Both the position numbers and the translations under genes were made by a program. Below, piece by piece: positions 5,865 through 12,985 of a DNA stretch of 21,195 nucleotides. The stretch is from an uncultured Clostridium sp. Its GTDB lineage: Bacteria > Bacillota > Clostridia > Lachnospirales > Lachnospiraceae. The DNA lies in assembly GCA_900555045.1 (NCBI GenBank), contig USJW01000086.1:1-21195 (forward strand). The letters are read 5' to 3'. Positions within the stretch are counted from its first letter, which is position 1, and each line of letters begins with the position of its first letter. The notes beneath the pieces are model-generated. The model had not been told where the DNA came from. It searched no databases and was given only the letters and a program-made list of their open reading frames with translations.

Positions 5865-6626
5865 TTGGAGCTTATCAGAATCACCCATGAGAATCTGGAG
5901 AAGGAACACATCTGCTGTGCCATTGCAAACAATAAGGACTGTCAGGTCTTGTCAAAAAAATCGTGGCTGGGAGAACGGCTTGACGAGGGGCTGGTTTTCC
6001 TGAAGGGCGATGTCCGCGGGAAATGCTTTATCGAGTACATCCCGGCTGAGTATGCATGGGCGCCCATCGAGGCGGACGGGTACATGTACATCGATTGTCT
6101 GTGGGTGTCCGGGCAGTTTAAGGGCCACGGGTACTCGAACCTTCTCATGGAGGAGTGCATAAGGGACAGCAGGGAAAAGGGGAAGAAGGGGTTAGTCATC
6201 CTGTCCTCCAAAAAGAAGCTGGGATTTCTTTCCGACCCCAAGTATATGAGGTACAAGGGCTTTGAGACCGCAGACACGGCGGCCCCTTATTTTGAGTTGA
6301 TGTACCTGCCCTTCGACAAATGCGCCGAAAAGCCGCGCTTCAAAGCGGCGCGGGATGAAACGGCCCTAAGCGGCCCGGGGGACGGCTTCACCGTATACTA
6401 CACCAGCCAGTGTCCCTTTACGGCCAAGTACGTTCCGCTCCTTGAGAATCTGGCAAAAAAGAGAAATGCAGGCTTTCAGGCGGTCCATATTCTCACAAGG
6501 GAACAGGCGCAGAATGCCCCCGTCCCCTTCACCACCTTCAGCCTGTTCTGCAACGGCAAATTTATAACCCACGAGATCCTGTCGGAGAAGAAATTTGAGA
6601 AAATTCTTGAGGAGAACGGGTTTTAA
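5865..6626 (+). CDS. GNAT acetyltransferase fused to YoaP C-terminal domain
   Basis: The protein has 253 residues from a TTG start at 5865, chosen because AAGGAGG (5850-5856) lies 8 bases upstream; an upstream in-frame TTG at 5844 overlaps that ribosome site. Residues 1-140 are an acetyltransferase-like domain. It has YMYIDCLWVSGQFKGHGYSNLL, where the acetyl-CoA loop is GQFKGHGYS, and KKGLVILSSKKKLGFLSDPKYMRYKGFE. The last 80 residues (GFTVYYTSQCPFTAKYVPLLENLA to FCNGKFITHEILSEKKFEKIL) look like the YoaP domain, a thioredoxin-like fold with a CPFT motif at the usual CxxC position. That site has only one Cys, so a normal disulfide exchange is unlikely. The order matches Bacillus YoaP-type proteins of unknown substrate. 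It converges with the methyltransferase gene, only 8 bases apart. Confidence 0.85.
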   Translation: MELIRITHENLEKEHICCAIANNKDCQVLSKKSWLGERLDEGLVFLKGDVRGKCFIEYIPAEYAWAPIEADGYMYIDCLWVSGQFKGHGYSNLLMEECIRDSREKGKKGLVILSSKKKLGFLSDPKYMRYKGFETADTAAPYFELMYLPFDKCAEKPRFKAARDETALSGPGDGFTVYYTSQCPFTAKYVPLLENLAKKRNAGFQAVHILTREQAQNAPVPFTTFSLFCNGKFITHEILSEKKFEKILEENGF

Positions 6627-6634
6627 TCTCCCGC

Positions 6635-7288
6635 TCACCGCCTTGCCAGTATAAAATAATGTTTGCTGTTTTGCACTCTATCCCCGAAATAGCAGTCGTC
6701 CACATGGCGGACTCTCTCAATCTCAAAATCCGCAAACAGCTCCAGGATATCCGGCAGCGTCACATAAAAGTGCGGTATTCCTTTTTCGGGCCCCTCCTCG
6801 GTCTTAACCACCGTGTTTTCATCGATCCTGGGGTACCCGGCCTCAGCAAACGACCAGGTCTCCTTTGAGCACAGGGTGAGATAAATCTCGCCGCCGGGCC
6901 TTAGGACCCGCCGGATCTCCGCTAAGATCTCCTGCATCCCGGCGGTATCCGTGTGCGAGATGACGTGGAAGGCAAAAATGCAGTCGAAGGAGTGATCGCG
7001 GTAAGGGAGAGAGCGCATGTCCGCGGTGGTTACGTCCACCTCCAGCGCCTCCTCCCTCGCCCACCGCTCCAGATGGCTTGCGCCCTCCGGCGACAGGTCG
7101 AACGCGGAGACGTTGAAGCCCTGCTTCGCAAAAAATATGGAGTGCCGCCCCAACCCGCAGCCGAAATCCAGCTCGCGCCTGTAACCCAGCTCGCTCCAGC
7201 GGTTTGCGACATAGTAGCTCTCCTCACTGGGAGTCAGCCAGATTGCGTTCTTCTCCTCGCTCCAGTTCCATGCCTTTGATTCTGCCAT
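6635..7288 (-). CDS. Class I SAM-dependent methyltransferase
   Basis: The protein has 217 residues from the ATG at 7288, which has GAGGAGGG a few bases upstream; the longer open frame to 7327 lacks such a site. Motif I is LDFGCGLGRHSIFFA (residues 40-54), which binds S-adenosylmethionine, with the acidic D64 in VSAFDLSPEGA at the end of the second strand. ADMRSLPY, FDCIFAFHVISHT and VLRPGGEIYLTL follow, as in the methyltransferase-11/25 type. The target molecule is unknown. The gene starts 48 bases downstream of the DUF4261 gene on the same strand and may share its transcript. Confidence 0.9.
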   Translation of the reverse strand: MAESKAWNWSEEKNAIWLTPSEESYYVANRWSELGYRRELDFGCGLGRHSIFFAKQGFNVSAFDLSPEGASHLERWAREEALEVDVTTADMRSLPYRDHSFDCIFAFHVISHTDTAGMQEILAEIRRVLRPGGEIYLTLCSKETWSFAEAGYPRIDENTVVKTEEGPEKGIPHFYVTLPDILELFADFEIERVRHVDDCYFGDRVQNSKHYFILARR

Positions 7289-7336
7289 TTTGCCCTCCTC
7301 TTTTGTCTCTCCGTAAACCCGGTCCAATCCGCACAG

Positions 7337-9703
7337 TTAAGCTTGCTCATAGCTGATCTTCAACGTCATTCCCGGCAGGGACACGCCCTCGCTCCGGGTG
7401 ATGGCGTGTTTGTCATCCTCGGAAAAGCCGATGGTCTCCCCATCGCGCAGGGTCACGTCATACTCCAGCACGTAGCCCACCAGGCAGGACAAAAAGTCTC
7501 TCACCTCCGAGGGGGACGCGTCCGCGTCCAGCACCTCCATCTCGTCCTTGCCGAACATGTCCATGCCGTAGGTATAGCAGCTCACCCCGTTCTCCGTCTG
7601 ATACAGGCCAAACCAGATCCAGTTGAAGATGGGCAGCGTGTCCTCCTTCATCATCCCCGCGAAGTCCTGGTAAAACCGCGGCTCGAACACGGTCCCGCTG
7701 GTGTACACGCCGGTGGCGTGCGCCTGGCTGCAGCAGGTGGAGACAAGTTTCACAAACAGCTTCCCCCGCTCCAAAAGATCCGCACCCTTGCCCAGGACGG
7801 CCACTATCAGTTGGGCTCTGTGGGCCTTGGCCGTCTCCACCGCCTCCGGCCACATGTAGTTGTTGGCGGCATTCTGCTCCGCCTCCCCCTCCGGCACGGG
7901 TCCCGGCATCATGCTGACGGCCGCCATCATGTCCCCCACCGGGAAGACCAGCACATCGGCGCGCTCCTCGTCCGCCTCTTCCTCTTCCTCCGCCGTCTCG
8001 GCGTCCAAATCCCATTCTGCCTTCAAATCCCGGATGAACTGCTCTCTGTCCCACGCCGCCTCCGACAGCAGCACAAAGCCCACAAACGATCCCGCGCGGT
8101 CCGACTCCTCATTGTCCGGAGCCTCCGCCCGGTCCGACTCCTCATTGTCCGAAGCCTCCGCCCGGCCCGATTCATCATTATCCGGAGCCTCCGCGCGATT
8201 CGCCTCCTCCCGGTCTTCCTCCCCGTCCGACTCCCTGTTGATCAGCCGGATCGCCCCGGCCTCCCGGCGGAAGGTGTGGAAAATTGCCCACGCAAGAGGG
8301 CTTTCCCGCAGTAAGTCCACCGCCGCATCCAACACTGTCTCAATGTCCCATGCGATGAAGTCCAGATACCCGCAGTGGACGCCGGTTGCCCCGCCCAGGA
8401 AGGTGACGGCATCCTCCCCCGCCTGTCCAAGCAGCGCCTCCTCCAGCACGTCCCTGAAGTCCAGAATCGCCTTTGCGCGCTCTGCTTCATCGTTAAAGGT
8501 GTCCAGAGGATAGCAGATAAACCCTGCCACAGCTCCGTCCCTGTGGAGGGTGTCCATCCCCTCGCCCTCGCCGCTCAAGTACTCGTTGACCAGCGCGGGG
8601 CAGCGGGTGGCACCGGTGTAGACATCCATCCGCCAGTCGGCGTCCGGATCCTTGTCCGGCTCCAGCTCGTAGGCGCTGTAGCCATTCTCCAGAAATGCCT
8701 CCGGGTCCGGATTTTGTTCAAATCCCATGCCAAGCAGCACCTCGGGGAGCTCCGCTAAGAGGATGGGCGGCTCTTCCAAGGGAGCATCCGCCACCTCAAA
8801 ACTCTCGATCAGCGCCATGGCGGGGATCTCTCCCAGCACCTGGTCCGTGATATTGGAGAGAATCCACCACGCATTTCCCCTCTCCTCCCGCAGCAGGGGC
8901 AGAAGCTTTTCACAGTAGAGTGTCAGCGCGACGCGTTTTCCCGTCCCGCGCTCCACCCACACCTGTATGTCCTGCGCGGAGATATCCTGGCCGAAGGAGC
9001 GCAGCTCAAACCCTTCAGAGGGCTGGCGGCCCACCAGGATGTTCCAGTGCTCCTGCAGGGAGGCGGGGGCATGGCGCTTAAAATAGACCAGCTCGTACAG
9101 CTTGACCCGGTCTCCCTCCGGGGTTAAAATCAGCTCATATTTCTGGCCGTTGAAGCCCAACTCAAAGGCCACATCGTCGAAGGCGGCGGCGAGCGCCTCT
9201 TTGCACCGGTCGATCAGCTGCTCCGCCACCCCCTCTTCATCTTTCCGGTCCATCAATTGCCGAAGCTCCCCTTCGCGCTCCACAAAGGCCGCCCAACTCT
9301 GTGCCGTCCGCTCCCGGAAGTTCTTCTCAAACCGGGGCACAGAGAGGCGTTTGCGGCAGTCCTCAATGAATTCCTGGGTGTCCTCGTCCCCGGGCAGCGC
9401 CTCCAGTGCCCGCCTGAAATAGCGCAGTGCCGGTCCCTCCTGGTCCAGATAGTAGTAGGCATAGCCCATGCGGAAGTTCCAGCTGTGGTCCTTCTCAAAA
9501 TAGGCCTCATGGGGCGCCAGAAGCGCTATGGCCTTTTTAAACAGTTCCCGGTCCTCCACCCCCGCAAGGTTGTTGTAAGCCCGCGCCAGCTCGCTGTCCA
9601 GCTCCGGGGTCCGCTCCTCCTGCGGCAGCGCTTCGATCGCATCCACAATTTTCTGATATTCGTCGTTTTCATTCCAACGCTGACACTGCTCCATCAAATT
9701 CAT
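7337..9703 (-). CDS. TPR-repeat protein with C-terminal DUF4261 domain
   Basis: This is a 788-residue cytoplasmic protein. Residues 1-120 hold TPR-like helix pairs (AYNNLAG, KKAIALLAPHEAYF, WNFRMGYAYYYLDQEGPALRYFRRALEALPGD). A long middle region of about 400 residues is not recognised. An acidic, repeated linker at about residues 503-536 comes from a 33-bp DNA repeat. Residues 540-788 match the DUF4261 pattern: FVGFVLLSEAAWD, MMAAVSMMPGPVPEGEAEQNAANNYMW, then GVYTSGTVFEPRFYQDFA, NWIWFGLYQTENGVSCYTYGM and DVTLRDGETIGFS. A further acidic run (AEEEEEADEE) interrupts the domain's start. DUF4261 has no known activity; TPR arrays usually bind partner proteins. AGGAGG lies 10 bases before the ATG. 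The same family can be smaller and stand alone, so the large N-terminal part is notable. Confidence 0.85.
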   Translation of the reverse strand: MNLMEQCQRWNENDEYQKIVDAIEALPQEERTPELDSELARAYNNLAGVEDRELFKKAIALLAPHEAYFEKDHSWNFRMGYAYYYLDQEGPALRYFRRALEALPGDEDTQEFIEDCRKRLSVPRFEKNFRERTAQSWAAFVEREGELRQLMDRKDEEGVAEQLIDRCKEALAAAFDDVAFELGFNGQKYELILTPEGDRVKLYELVYFKRHAPASLQEHWNILVGRQPSEGFELRSFGQDISAQDIQVWVERGTGKRVALTLYCEKLLPLLREERGNAWWILSNITDQVLGEIPAMALIESFEVADAPLEEPPILLAELPEVLLGMGFEQNPDPEAFLENGYSAYELEPDKDPDADWRMDVYTGATRCPALVNEYLSGEGEGMDTLHRDGAVAGFICYPLDTFNDEAERAKAILDFRDVLEEALLGQAGEDAVTFLGGATGVHCGYLDFIAWDIETVLDAAVDLLRESPLAWAIFHTFRREAGAIRLINRESDGEEDREEANRAEAPDNDESGRAEASDNEESDRAEAPDNEESDRAGSFVGFVLLSEAAWDREQFIRDLKAEWDLDAETAEEEEEADEERADVLVFPVGDMMAAVSMMPGPVPEGEAEQNAANNYMWPEAVETAKAHRAQLIVAVLGKGADLLERGKLFVKLVSTCCSQAHATGVYTSGTVFEPRFYQDFAGMMKEDTLPIFNWIWFGLYQTENGVSCYTYGMDMFGKDEMEVLDADASPSEVRDFLSCLVGYVLEYDVTLRDGETIGFSEDDKHAITRSEGVSLPGMTLKISYEQA
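8098..8196. repeat. Three tandem 33-bp units inside the DUF4261 gene
   Basis: Units at 8098-8130, 8131-8163 and 8164-8196 begin GGTCCGACTCCTCATTGTCC on the + strand; the third is more diverged. Read in the gene's frame they encode RAEAPDNEESD, RAEASDNEESD and RAEAPDNDESG. The unit is a multiple of three, so copy number can change without breaking the frame. The product is an acidic, flexible linker. Confidence 0.95.
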
Positions 9704-9756
9704 CCCGTTTATTCCTCCTATTTATCTGATTCGCCACTAAAATAAGACATGGTTTT

Positions 9757-9765
9757 ATTTTACCA
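9757..9765 (-). promoter_or_regulatory. Possible extended -10 promoter for the DUF4261 gene
   Basis: On the - strand TGG followed by TAAAAT (9757-9762) forms an extended -10 element. The -35 position (9780-9785, TAGAGT) is poor. A start near 9750 would give a leader of about 46 bases including AGGAGG at 9714-9719. No better candidate was seen in this gap. Confidence 0.35.
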
Positions 9766-9834
9766 GAAAAGCATGGAGAACTCTACCAGTTTTATCCAAA
9801 AACTGCACCGGACCTTGGCGGGCTGCGGCTCAAA

Positions 9835-9863
9835 TTGACAAGTCCGCGCGGATACTCTAAACT
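9835..9863 (+). promoter_or_regulatory. Sigma-A promoter for the 9923 gene
   Basis: A perfect TTGACA (9835-9840) is followed after 17 bases by TAAACT (9858-9863), a 4/6 match to the -10. A 7-bp inverted repeat, AACTGTT (9860-9866) and AACAGTT (9895-9901), lies between the -10 and the ribosome site and could form a leader hairpin. Confidence 0.6.
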
Positions 9864-9922
9864 GTTCCTTAGAGCCATATCCCTGCGGTTCCCAAACAGT
9901 TGCTAAAAAGGCGGTGAAGACC

Positions 9923-10660
9923 ATGTACTACTATGTCGTATTCGGCGAGGGAGCGGGCTTCCACACGAAGGCTTACCTCTACGCATCCACTCAGCCCTAT
10001 GAACCGGGCATGCTGGTGATGGTGCCCTCCAACCAGGAGCAGCGGGTTGCCATGATCCGCTCGGCCGCCGAAACAGTGCCGGAGAGCCACACCCCCGACC
10101 CACAATGCATCAAGGAGATCCTGCGCCCCTACCGCGAGGTTTTGCGGGCCTCGAAAATCCGATCGTTCCTTCTCTCCATGATCGATGATTACAAGGACGG
10201 AGGCATCTCCAGGGAGGCCTTCGACGCTTTGCTCGACTGCTTTCTGCACGCGAATCACCTGGACTGCGGCGGCGATCCGGACCTGCTTCGAATCATGCAG
10301 CGCGAACTCCCCCTCATCTGCCAGTCCTATGTCCGGGCTCCCGGCGATGCAAGGGAAAAGGAGATCGGGTTTTGGAAAAATCTGAAAGCTCTGGAGCGGC
10401 GCCTGCGCTGCGGCACAGGTTCAGAAAGGCCTGTTTTCAGAAATAGATGCCGCTTTAAGACCGATCCGGTGGAGCTGACGGACGACTACCTGGCCATCGA
10501 GCTGGAGCTGGAGCGAGCGATCCGCGCCGAGATCGGGGAGCCGGGCTACAAGGGATACTGCCACCGATACTGGTCGGCAAAAAAGCGGATTTTAAGGGAG
10601 ACGTATCACATCGATTGGAAGAGCCCGGCGGAGCTAAATCCGGGAGTTTGCTATGATTGA
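9923..10660 (+). CDS. Conserved protein of unknown function with beta-barrel-like N-terminus
   Basis: The protein has 245 residues from the ATG at 9923, with GGTGA at 9913-9917 as ribosome site; a GTG at 9914 would add three residues. The N-terminal 50 residues (MYYYVVFGEGAGFHTKAYLYA then EPGMLVMVPSNQEQRVAMIRS) look like a small beta-barrel in which a GxxVxVP turn is followed by a strand ending in A-x-I. A similar pattern occurs in the DNA-binding N-terminal domain of PriA, but that is only a resemblance. The middle is helical. The last 40 residues (YKGYCHRYWSAKKRILRETYHIDWKSPAELNPGVCYD) carry a compact pattern, W-x-x-K-K-x-I-L-x-x-x-Y-x-I-D-W-K-S-P-x-E-L-N-P, that I know only from uncharacterised clostridial proteins. 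A promoter lies upstream and a strong hairpin follows. Confidence 0.75.
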   Translation: MYYYVVFGEGAGFHTKAYLYASTQPYEPGMLVMVPSNQEQRVAMIRSAAETVPESHTPDPQCIKEILRPYREVLRASKIRSFLLSMIDDYKDGGISREAFDALLDCFLHANHLDCGGDPDLLRIMQRELPLICQSYVRAPGDAREKEIGFWKNLKALERRLRCGTGSERPVFRNRCRFKTDPVELTDDYLAIELELERAIRAEIGEPGYKGYCHRYWSAKKRILRETYHIDWKSPAELNPGVCYD

Positions 10661-10671
10661 CTGCGCAATAA

Positions 10672-10719
10672 GACATACCGCCCGGCACCTCCCCGCAGGG
10701 AAGCGCCGGGCGGTATGTC
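10672..10719. terminator. Perfect 15-bp hairpin between converging genes
   Basis: GACATACCGCCCGGC (10672-10686) pairs perfectly with GCCGGGCGGTATGTC (10705-10719) around an 18-base loop. It lies 11 bases after the + strand gene and 8 bases beyond the alpha-galactosidase stop on the other strand. There is no T run on either side, so termination would rest on stem strength. A two-way stop is the most likely role. Confidence 0.7.
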
Positions 10720-10727
10720 ATCAGCCT

Positions 10728-12935
10728 CTAAACCGCTTTTATATGCAGAATCACCGAGGCATAGTCCTCCTTCGCGATCCCAAACCGCTCCTGGTCCAGC
10801 AATATCCCAAGATTCATCAGCTCATCCCCATAGGACACCTGCACTCCGCCGTTCACCGAATAGAGCATATTCGGGTCCAGGCCCTCCAGCTTTAGAAAAT
10901 CCCATCCCGTATTCACTTCCCGGTAGATCTGGTAATATCCCGCCAACGCCTCGCGCCGGTCCTCCGACACCACTAGCCACGCCCCGGTATTTTCCCGGAA
11001 CGGATCCCGCAGGCGGTAAAACCGGCCGCATCGGATCAGCTCCCGGTGCTCTTTCTCCCACGCGATCTGGCGGCGGATCTCCTCCTTCTCCGAATCCGTG
11101 ACCGCCGTGAGATTCATCTGGTAGCCGAAGACCCCGAAGTGCGCCACATTGGAGCGGGTCGCCATCGATGTGATCCGGCCGCTCTGCTGGTTGGGCACAT
11201 CCGACACATGCGCCCCCATGGAACAGAGGGGATACACATAGGAGGTTCCGTACTGGATGCGAACCCGCTCAACCGCATCCGTGTTGTCGCTGGTCCAGGT
11301 CTGGCTCGCATAATAGAGCAACCCCGGGTCGAACCGGGAGCCCCCGCTGCTGCACGACTCAAACAGGATTTCCGGGAACCGCGCGTTCAAGCGCTCATAC
11401 AGACTGTAAACGCCGAGGATATACCGGTGGAACAGCTCCCCCTGCCGGTCGGCAGGATAGGCCGCGGAACCGCACTCCGTGATATAGCGGTTCATGTCCC
11501 ACTTGATGTAGGAGATATCGGCGCTCCCCAAAACCTTTTCCATGGCGTCATAGATGTAGTCCACAACCTCCCGGCGCGAAAAATCCAGCACGTGCTGATT
11601 TCTCCCCGGGGACGCAAAGCGCCCCTGCACCTGCAGGATCCAGTCCGGGTGCTCCCGGAACAGCCGGCTGTCCTTGTTGACCATCTCTGGTTCAAACCAC
11701 AGCCCGAACCGCAGCCCCCGCTCCCTCACCTTCTCTGCCAGCCCCGCGATCCCGTGCGGCAGCTTCCGGAAATTTGTCACATACCAGTCCCCCAGTCCGG
11801 TCCAGTCATTCTCCCGGTCCCCGAACCATCCGTCGTCCAGGACCAGCATCTCCACACCCAGGGATTTGGCCGTGTCCGCCAGCTCAAGGATCTTCTCCTC
11901 CGTAAAATCACAGCCCGTGGTCTCCCAGTTGTTGATGATGATCGGACAGGCCCGGTCGCGCCAGAATCCCCGGCGCAGGCGCGTCCTGTATAACCCGTGG
12001 AAGATCCCGCTCATGCCGTTTAACCCCCGGTCCGTGTAGACCAACACCGCCTCCGGGGACTGGAACGTCTCCCCCGGCTCCAGCTTCCACGAGAACGTGT
12101 CCGGGTGGATGCCGGCCAGGAGCCGCGTCACATGGTTTTGGTCCACGTCCGCCAGCTCCAGATGGTTTCCGCTGTAGATCAGGCTGACCGCATAGACCTC
12201 CCCACTCCCCTCCCCGGCATCCGGGCGTCTCAGCGCCAGGAACGGATTGTGCTCGCTGCTGCTGGCCCCCCGCATACTGTATACGCCCTGCAGGCCCTCC
12301 TCCAGTCTGCGCTCCTTCACATACCGCTCCCGCGCCCACGCGCCCGAGAGCTGGACCGACACAAAATCCGAATCCGGGAGATCCAGGCTCAGGCTCATAA
12401 CCCGTTCCAGGCGGCAGCCCCTCTCACCCGCCACAATGCGCACGCTCCGGGCCAGCGCGCCATAATCCCGGAAGATCGTGTAGGAGAGGATCAGCCGCGC
12501 GCCCTCCCGGCGGTCCGCCAGCGTGATCTCAAGCGTGTCCGCCTCCCCGTCCTCCTCCACGTAAACCGCGGGAAGCCCCTCGAGCTTCCGCTTCCCCTTA
12601 AAGATCACATGGGACGCATAGCAGAAATCGCTGACACGGCTCCCGTCCTCCCACTGGATCTCAAACGCCGGGCTGCGGAAATCCGAGGTCCCGTACGACG
12701 GGTACTCCTGCCTCACCTGCTGCAGCGAGAGCCTTTTCTTTCTGTCCTCCGAGGTGTAGCTGTTCATCGCCCGCTCCTCCGTGCGCACGAGATAAGAAAA
12801 ATCCTCCCTGTCCCTCAGCTTTTTTCCAAAATAGAGCTGTCCCATCTGCCCGTTTGAGAGCACCTGCATGAGGTAGCTCACATCGCCGTTATACAGATGG
12901 AACGTCCGCGTATTCTCATGATAGCAAATTGGCAT
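10728..12935 (-). CDS. GH36-family alpha-galactosidase
   Basis: This 735-residue enzyme is full length for bacterial tetrameric GH36 alpha-galactosidases. It removes terminal alpha-linked galactose (raffinose, melibiose and galactosyl glycans) with retention. An N-terminal beta-sandwich (about 1-320) precedes the catalytic barrel. The barrel has NNWE (335-338), LDDGWFG (366-372), LWFEPEM (412-418), YIKWDMNR with nucleophile D480, CSSGG (528-532, sugar binding) and WTSDNTD with acid/base D550. There is no signal peptide, so it acts in the cytoplasm on imported sugar. It is the last gene of the regulator-kinase-sulfatase unit, 50 bases after the sulfatase stop, and is probably transcribed with them. 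An alpha-N-acetylgalactosaminidase activity is possible within GH36, but the CSSGG motif favours galactose. Confidence 0.95.
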   Translation of the reverse strand: MPICYHENTRTFHLYNGDVSYLMQVLSNGQMGQLYFGKKLRDREDFSYLVRTEERAMNSYTSEDRKKRLSLQQVRQEYPSYGTSDFRSPAFEIQWEDGSRVSDFCYASHVIFKGKRKLEGLPAVYVEEDGEADTLEITLADRREGARLILSYTIFRDYGALARSVRIVAGERGCRLERVMSLSLDLPDSDFVSVQLSGAWARERYVKERRLEEGLQGVYSMRGASSSEHNPFLALRRPDAGEGSGEVYAVSLIYSGNHLELADVDQNHVTRLLAGIHPDTFSWKLEPGETFQSPEAVLVYTDRGLNGMSGIFHGLYRTRLRRGFWRDRACPIIINNWETTGCDFTEEKILELADTAKSLGVEMLVLDDGWFGDRENDWTGLGDWYVTNFRKLPHGIAGLAEKVRERGLRFGLWFEPEMVNKDSRLFREHPDWILQVQGRFASPGRNQHVLDFSRREVVDYIYDAMEKVLGSADISYIKWDMNRYITECGSAAYPADRQGELFHRYILGVYSLYERLNARFPEILFESCSSGGSRFDPGLLYYASQTWTSDNTDAVERVRIQYGTSYVYPLCSMGAHVSDVPNQQSGRITSMATRSNVAHFGVFGYQMNLTAVTDSEKEEIRRQIAWEKEHRELIRCGRFYRLRDPFRENTGAWLVVSEDRREALAGYYQIYREVNTGWDFLKLEGLDPNMLYSVNGGVQVSYGDELMNLGILLDQERFGIAKEDYASVILHIKAV

Positions 12936-12985
12936 AAGACCTTCTCTCCTCTCACTTCATTCATCCGGCCGCCGCGCCTAAATCC

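Noticed and set aside
5477..6003. Frames of 93 and 141 residues on the + strand between the GNAT genes and YoaP
   Set aside because: They are antisense to the GNAT remnant and cross the strong YoaP promoter; the GNAT reading explains the sequence much better.
8098..8196. A possible CRISPR array, from three regular 33-bp units
   Set aside because: The units are adjacent with no unique spacers, keep the reading frame, and encode a protein linker.
11046..11993. A 315-residue frame on the + strand
   Set aside because: It is antisense to the GH36 catalytic barrel, whose motifs are all intact; no ribosome site or domain.
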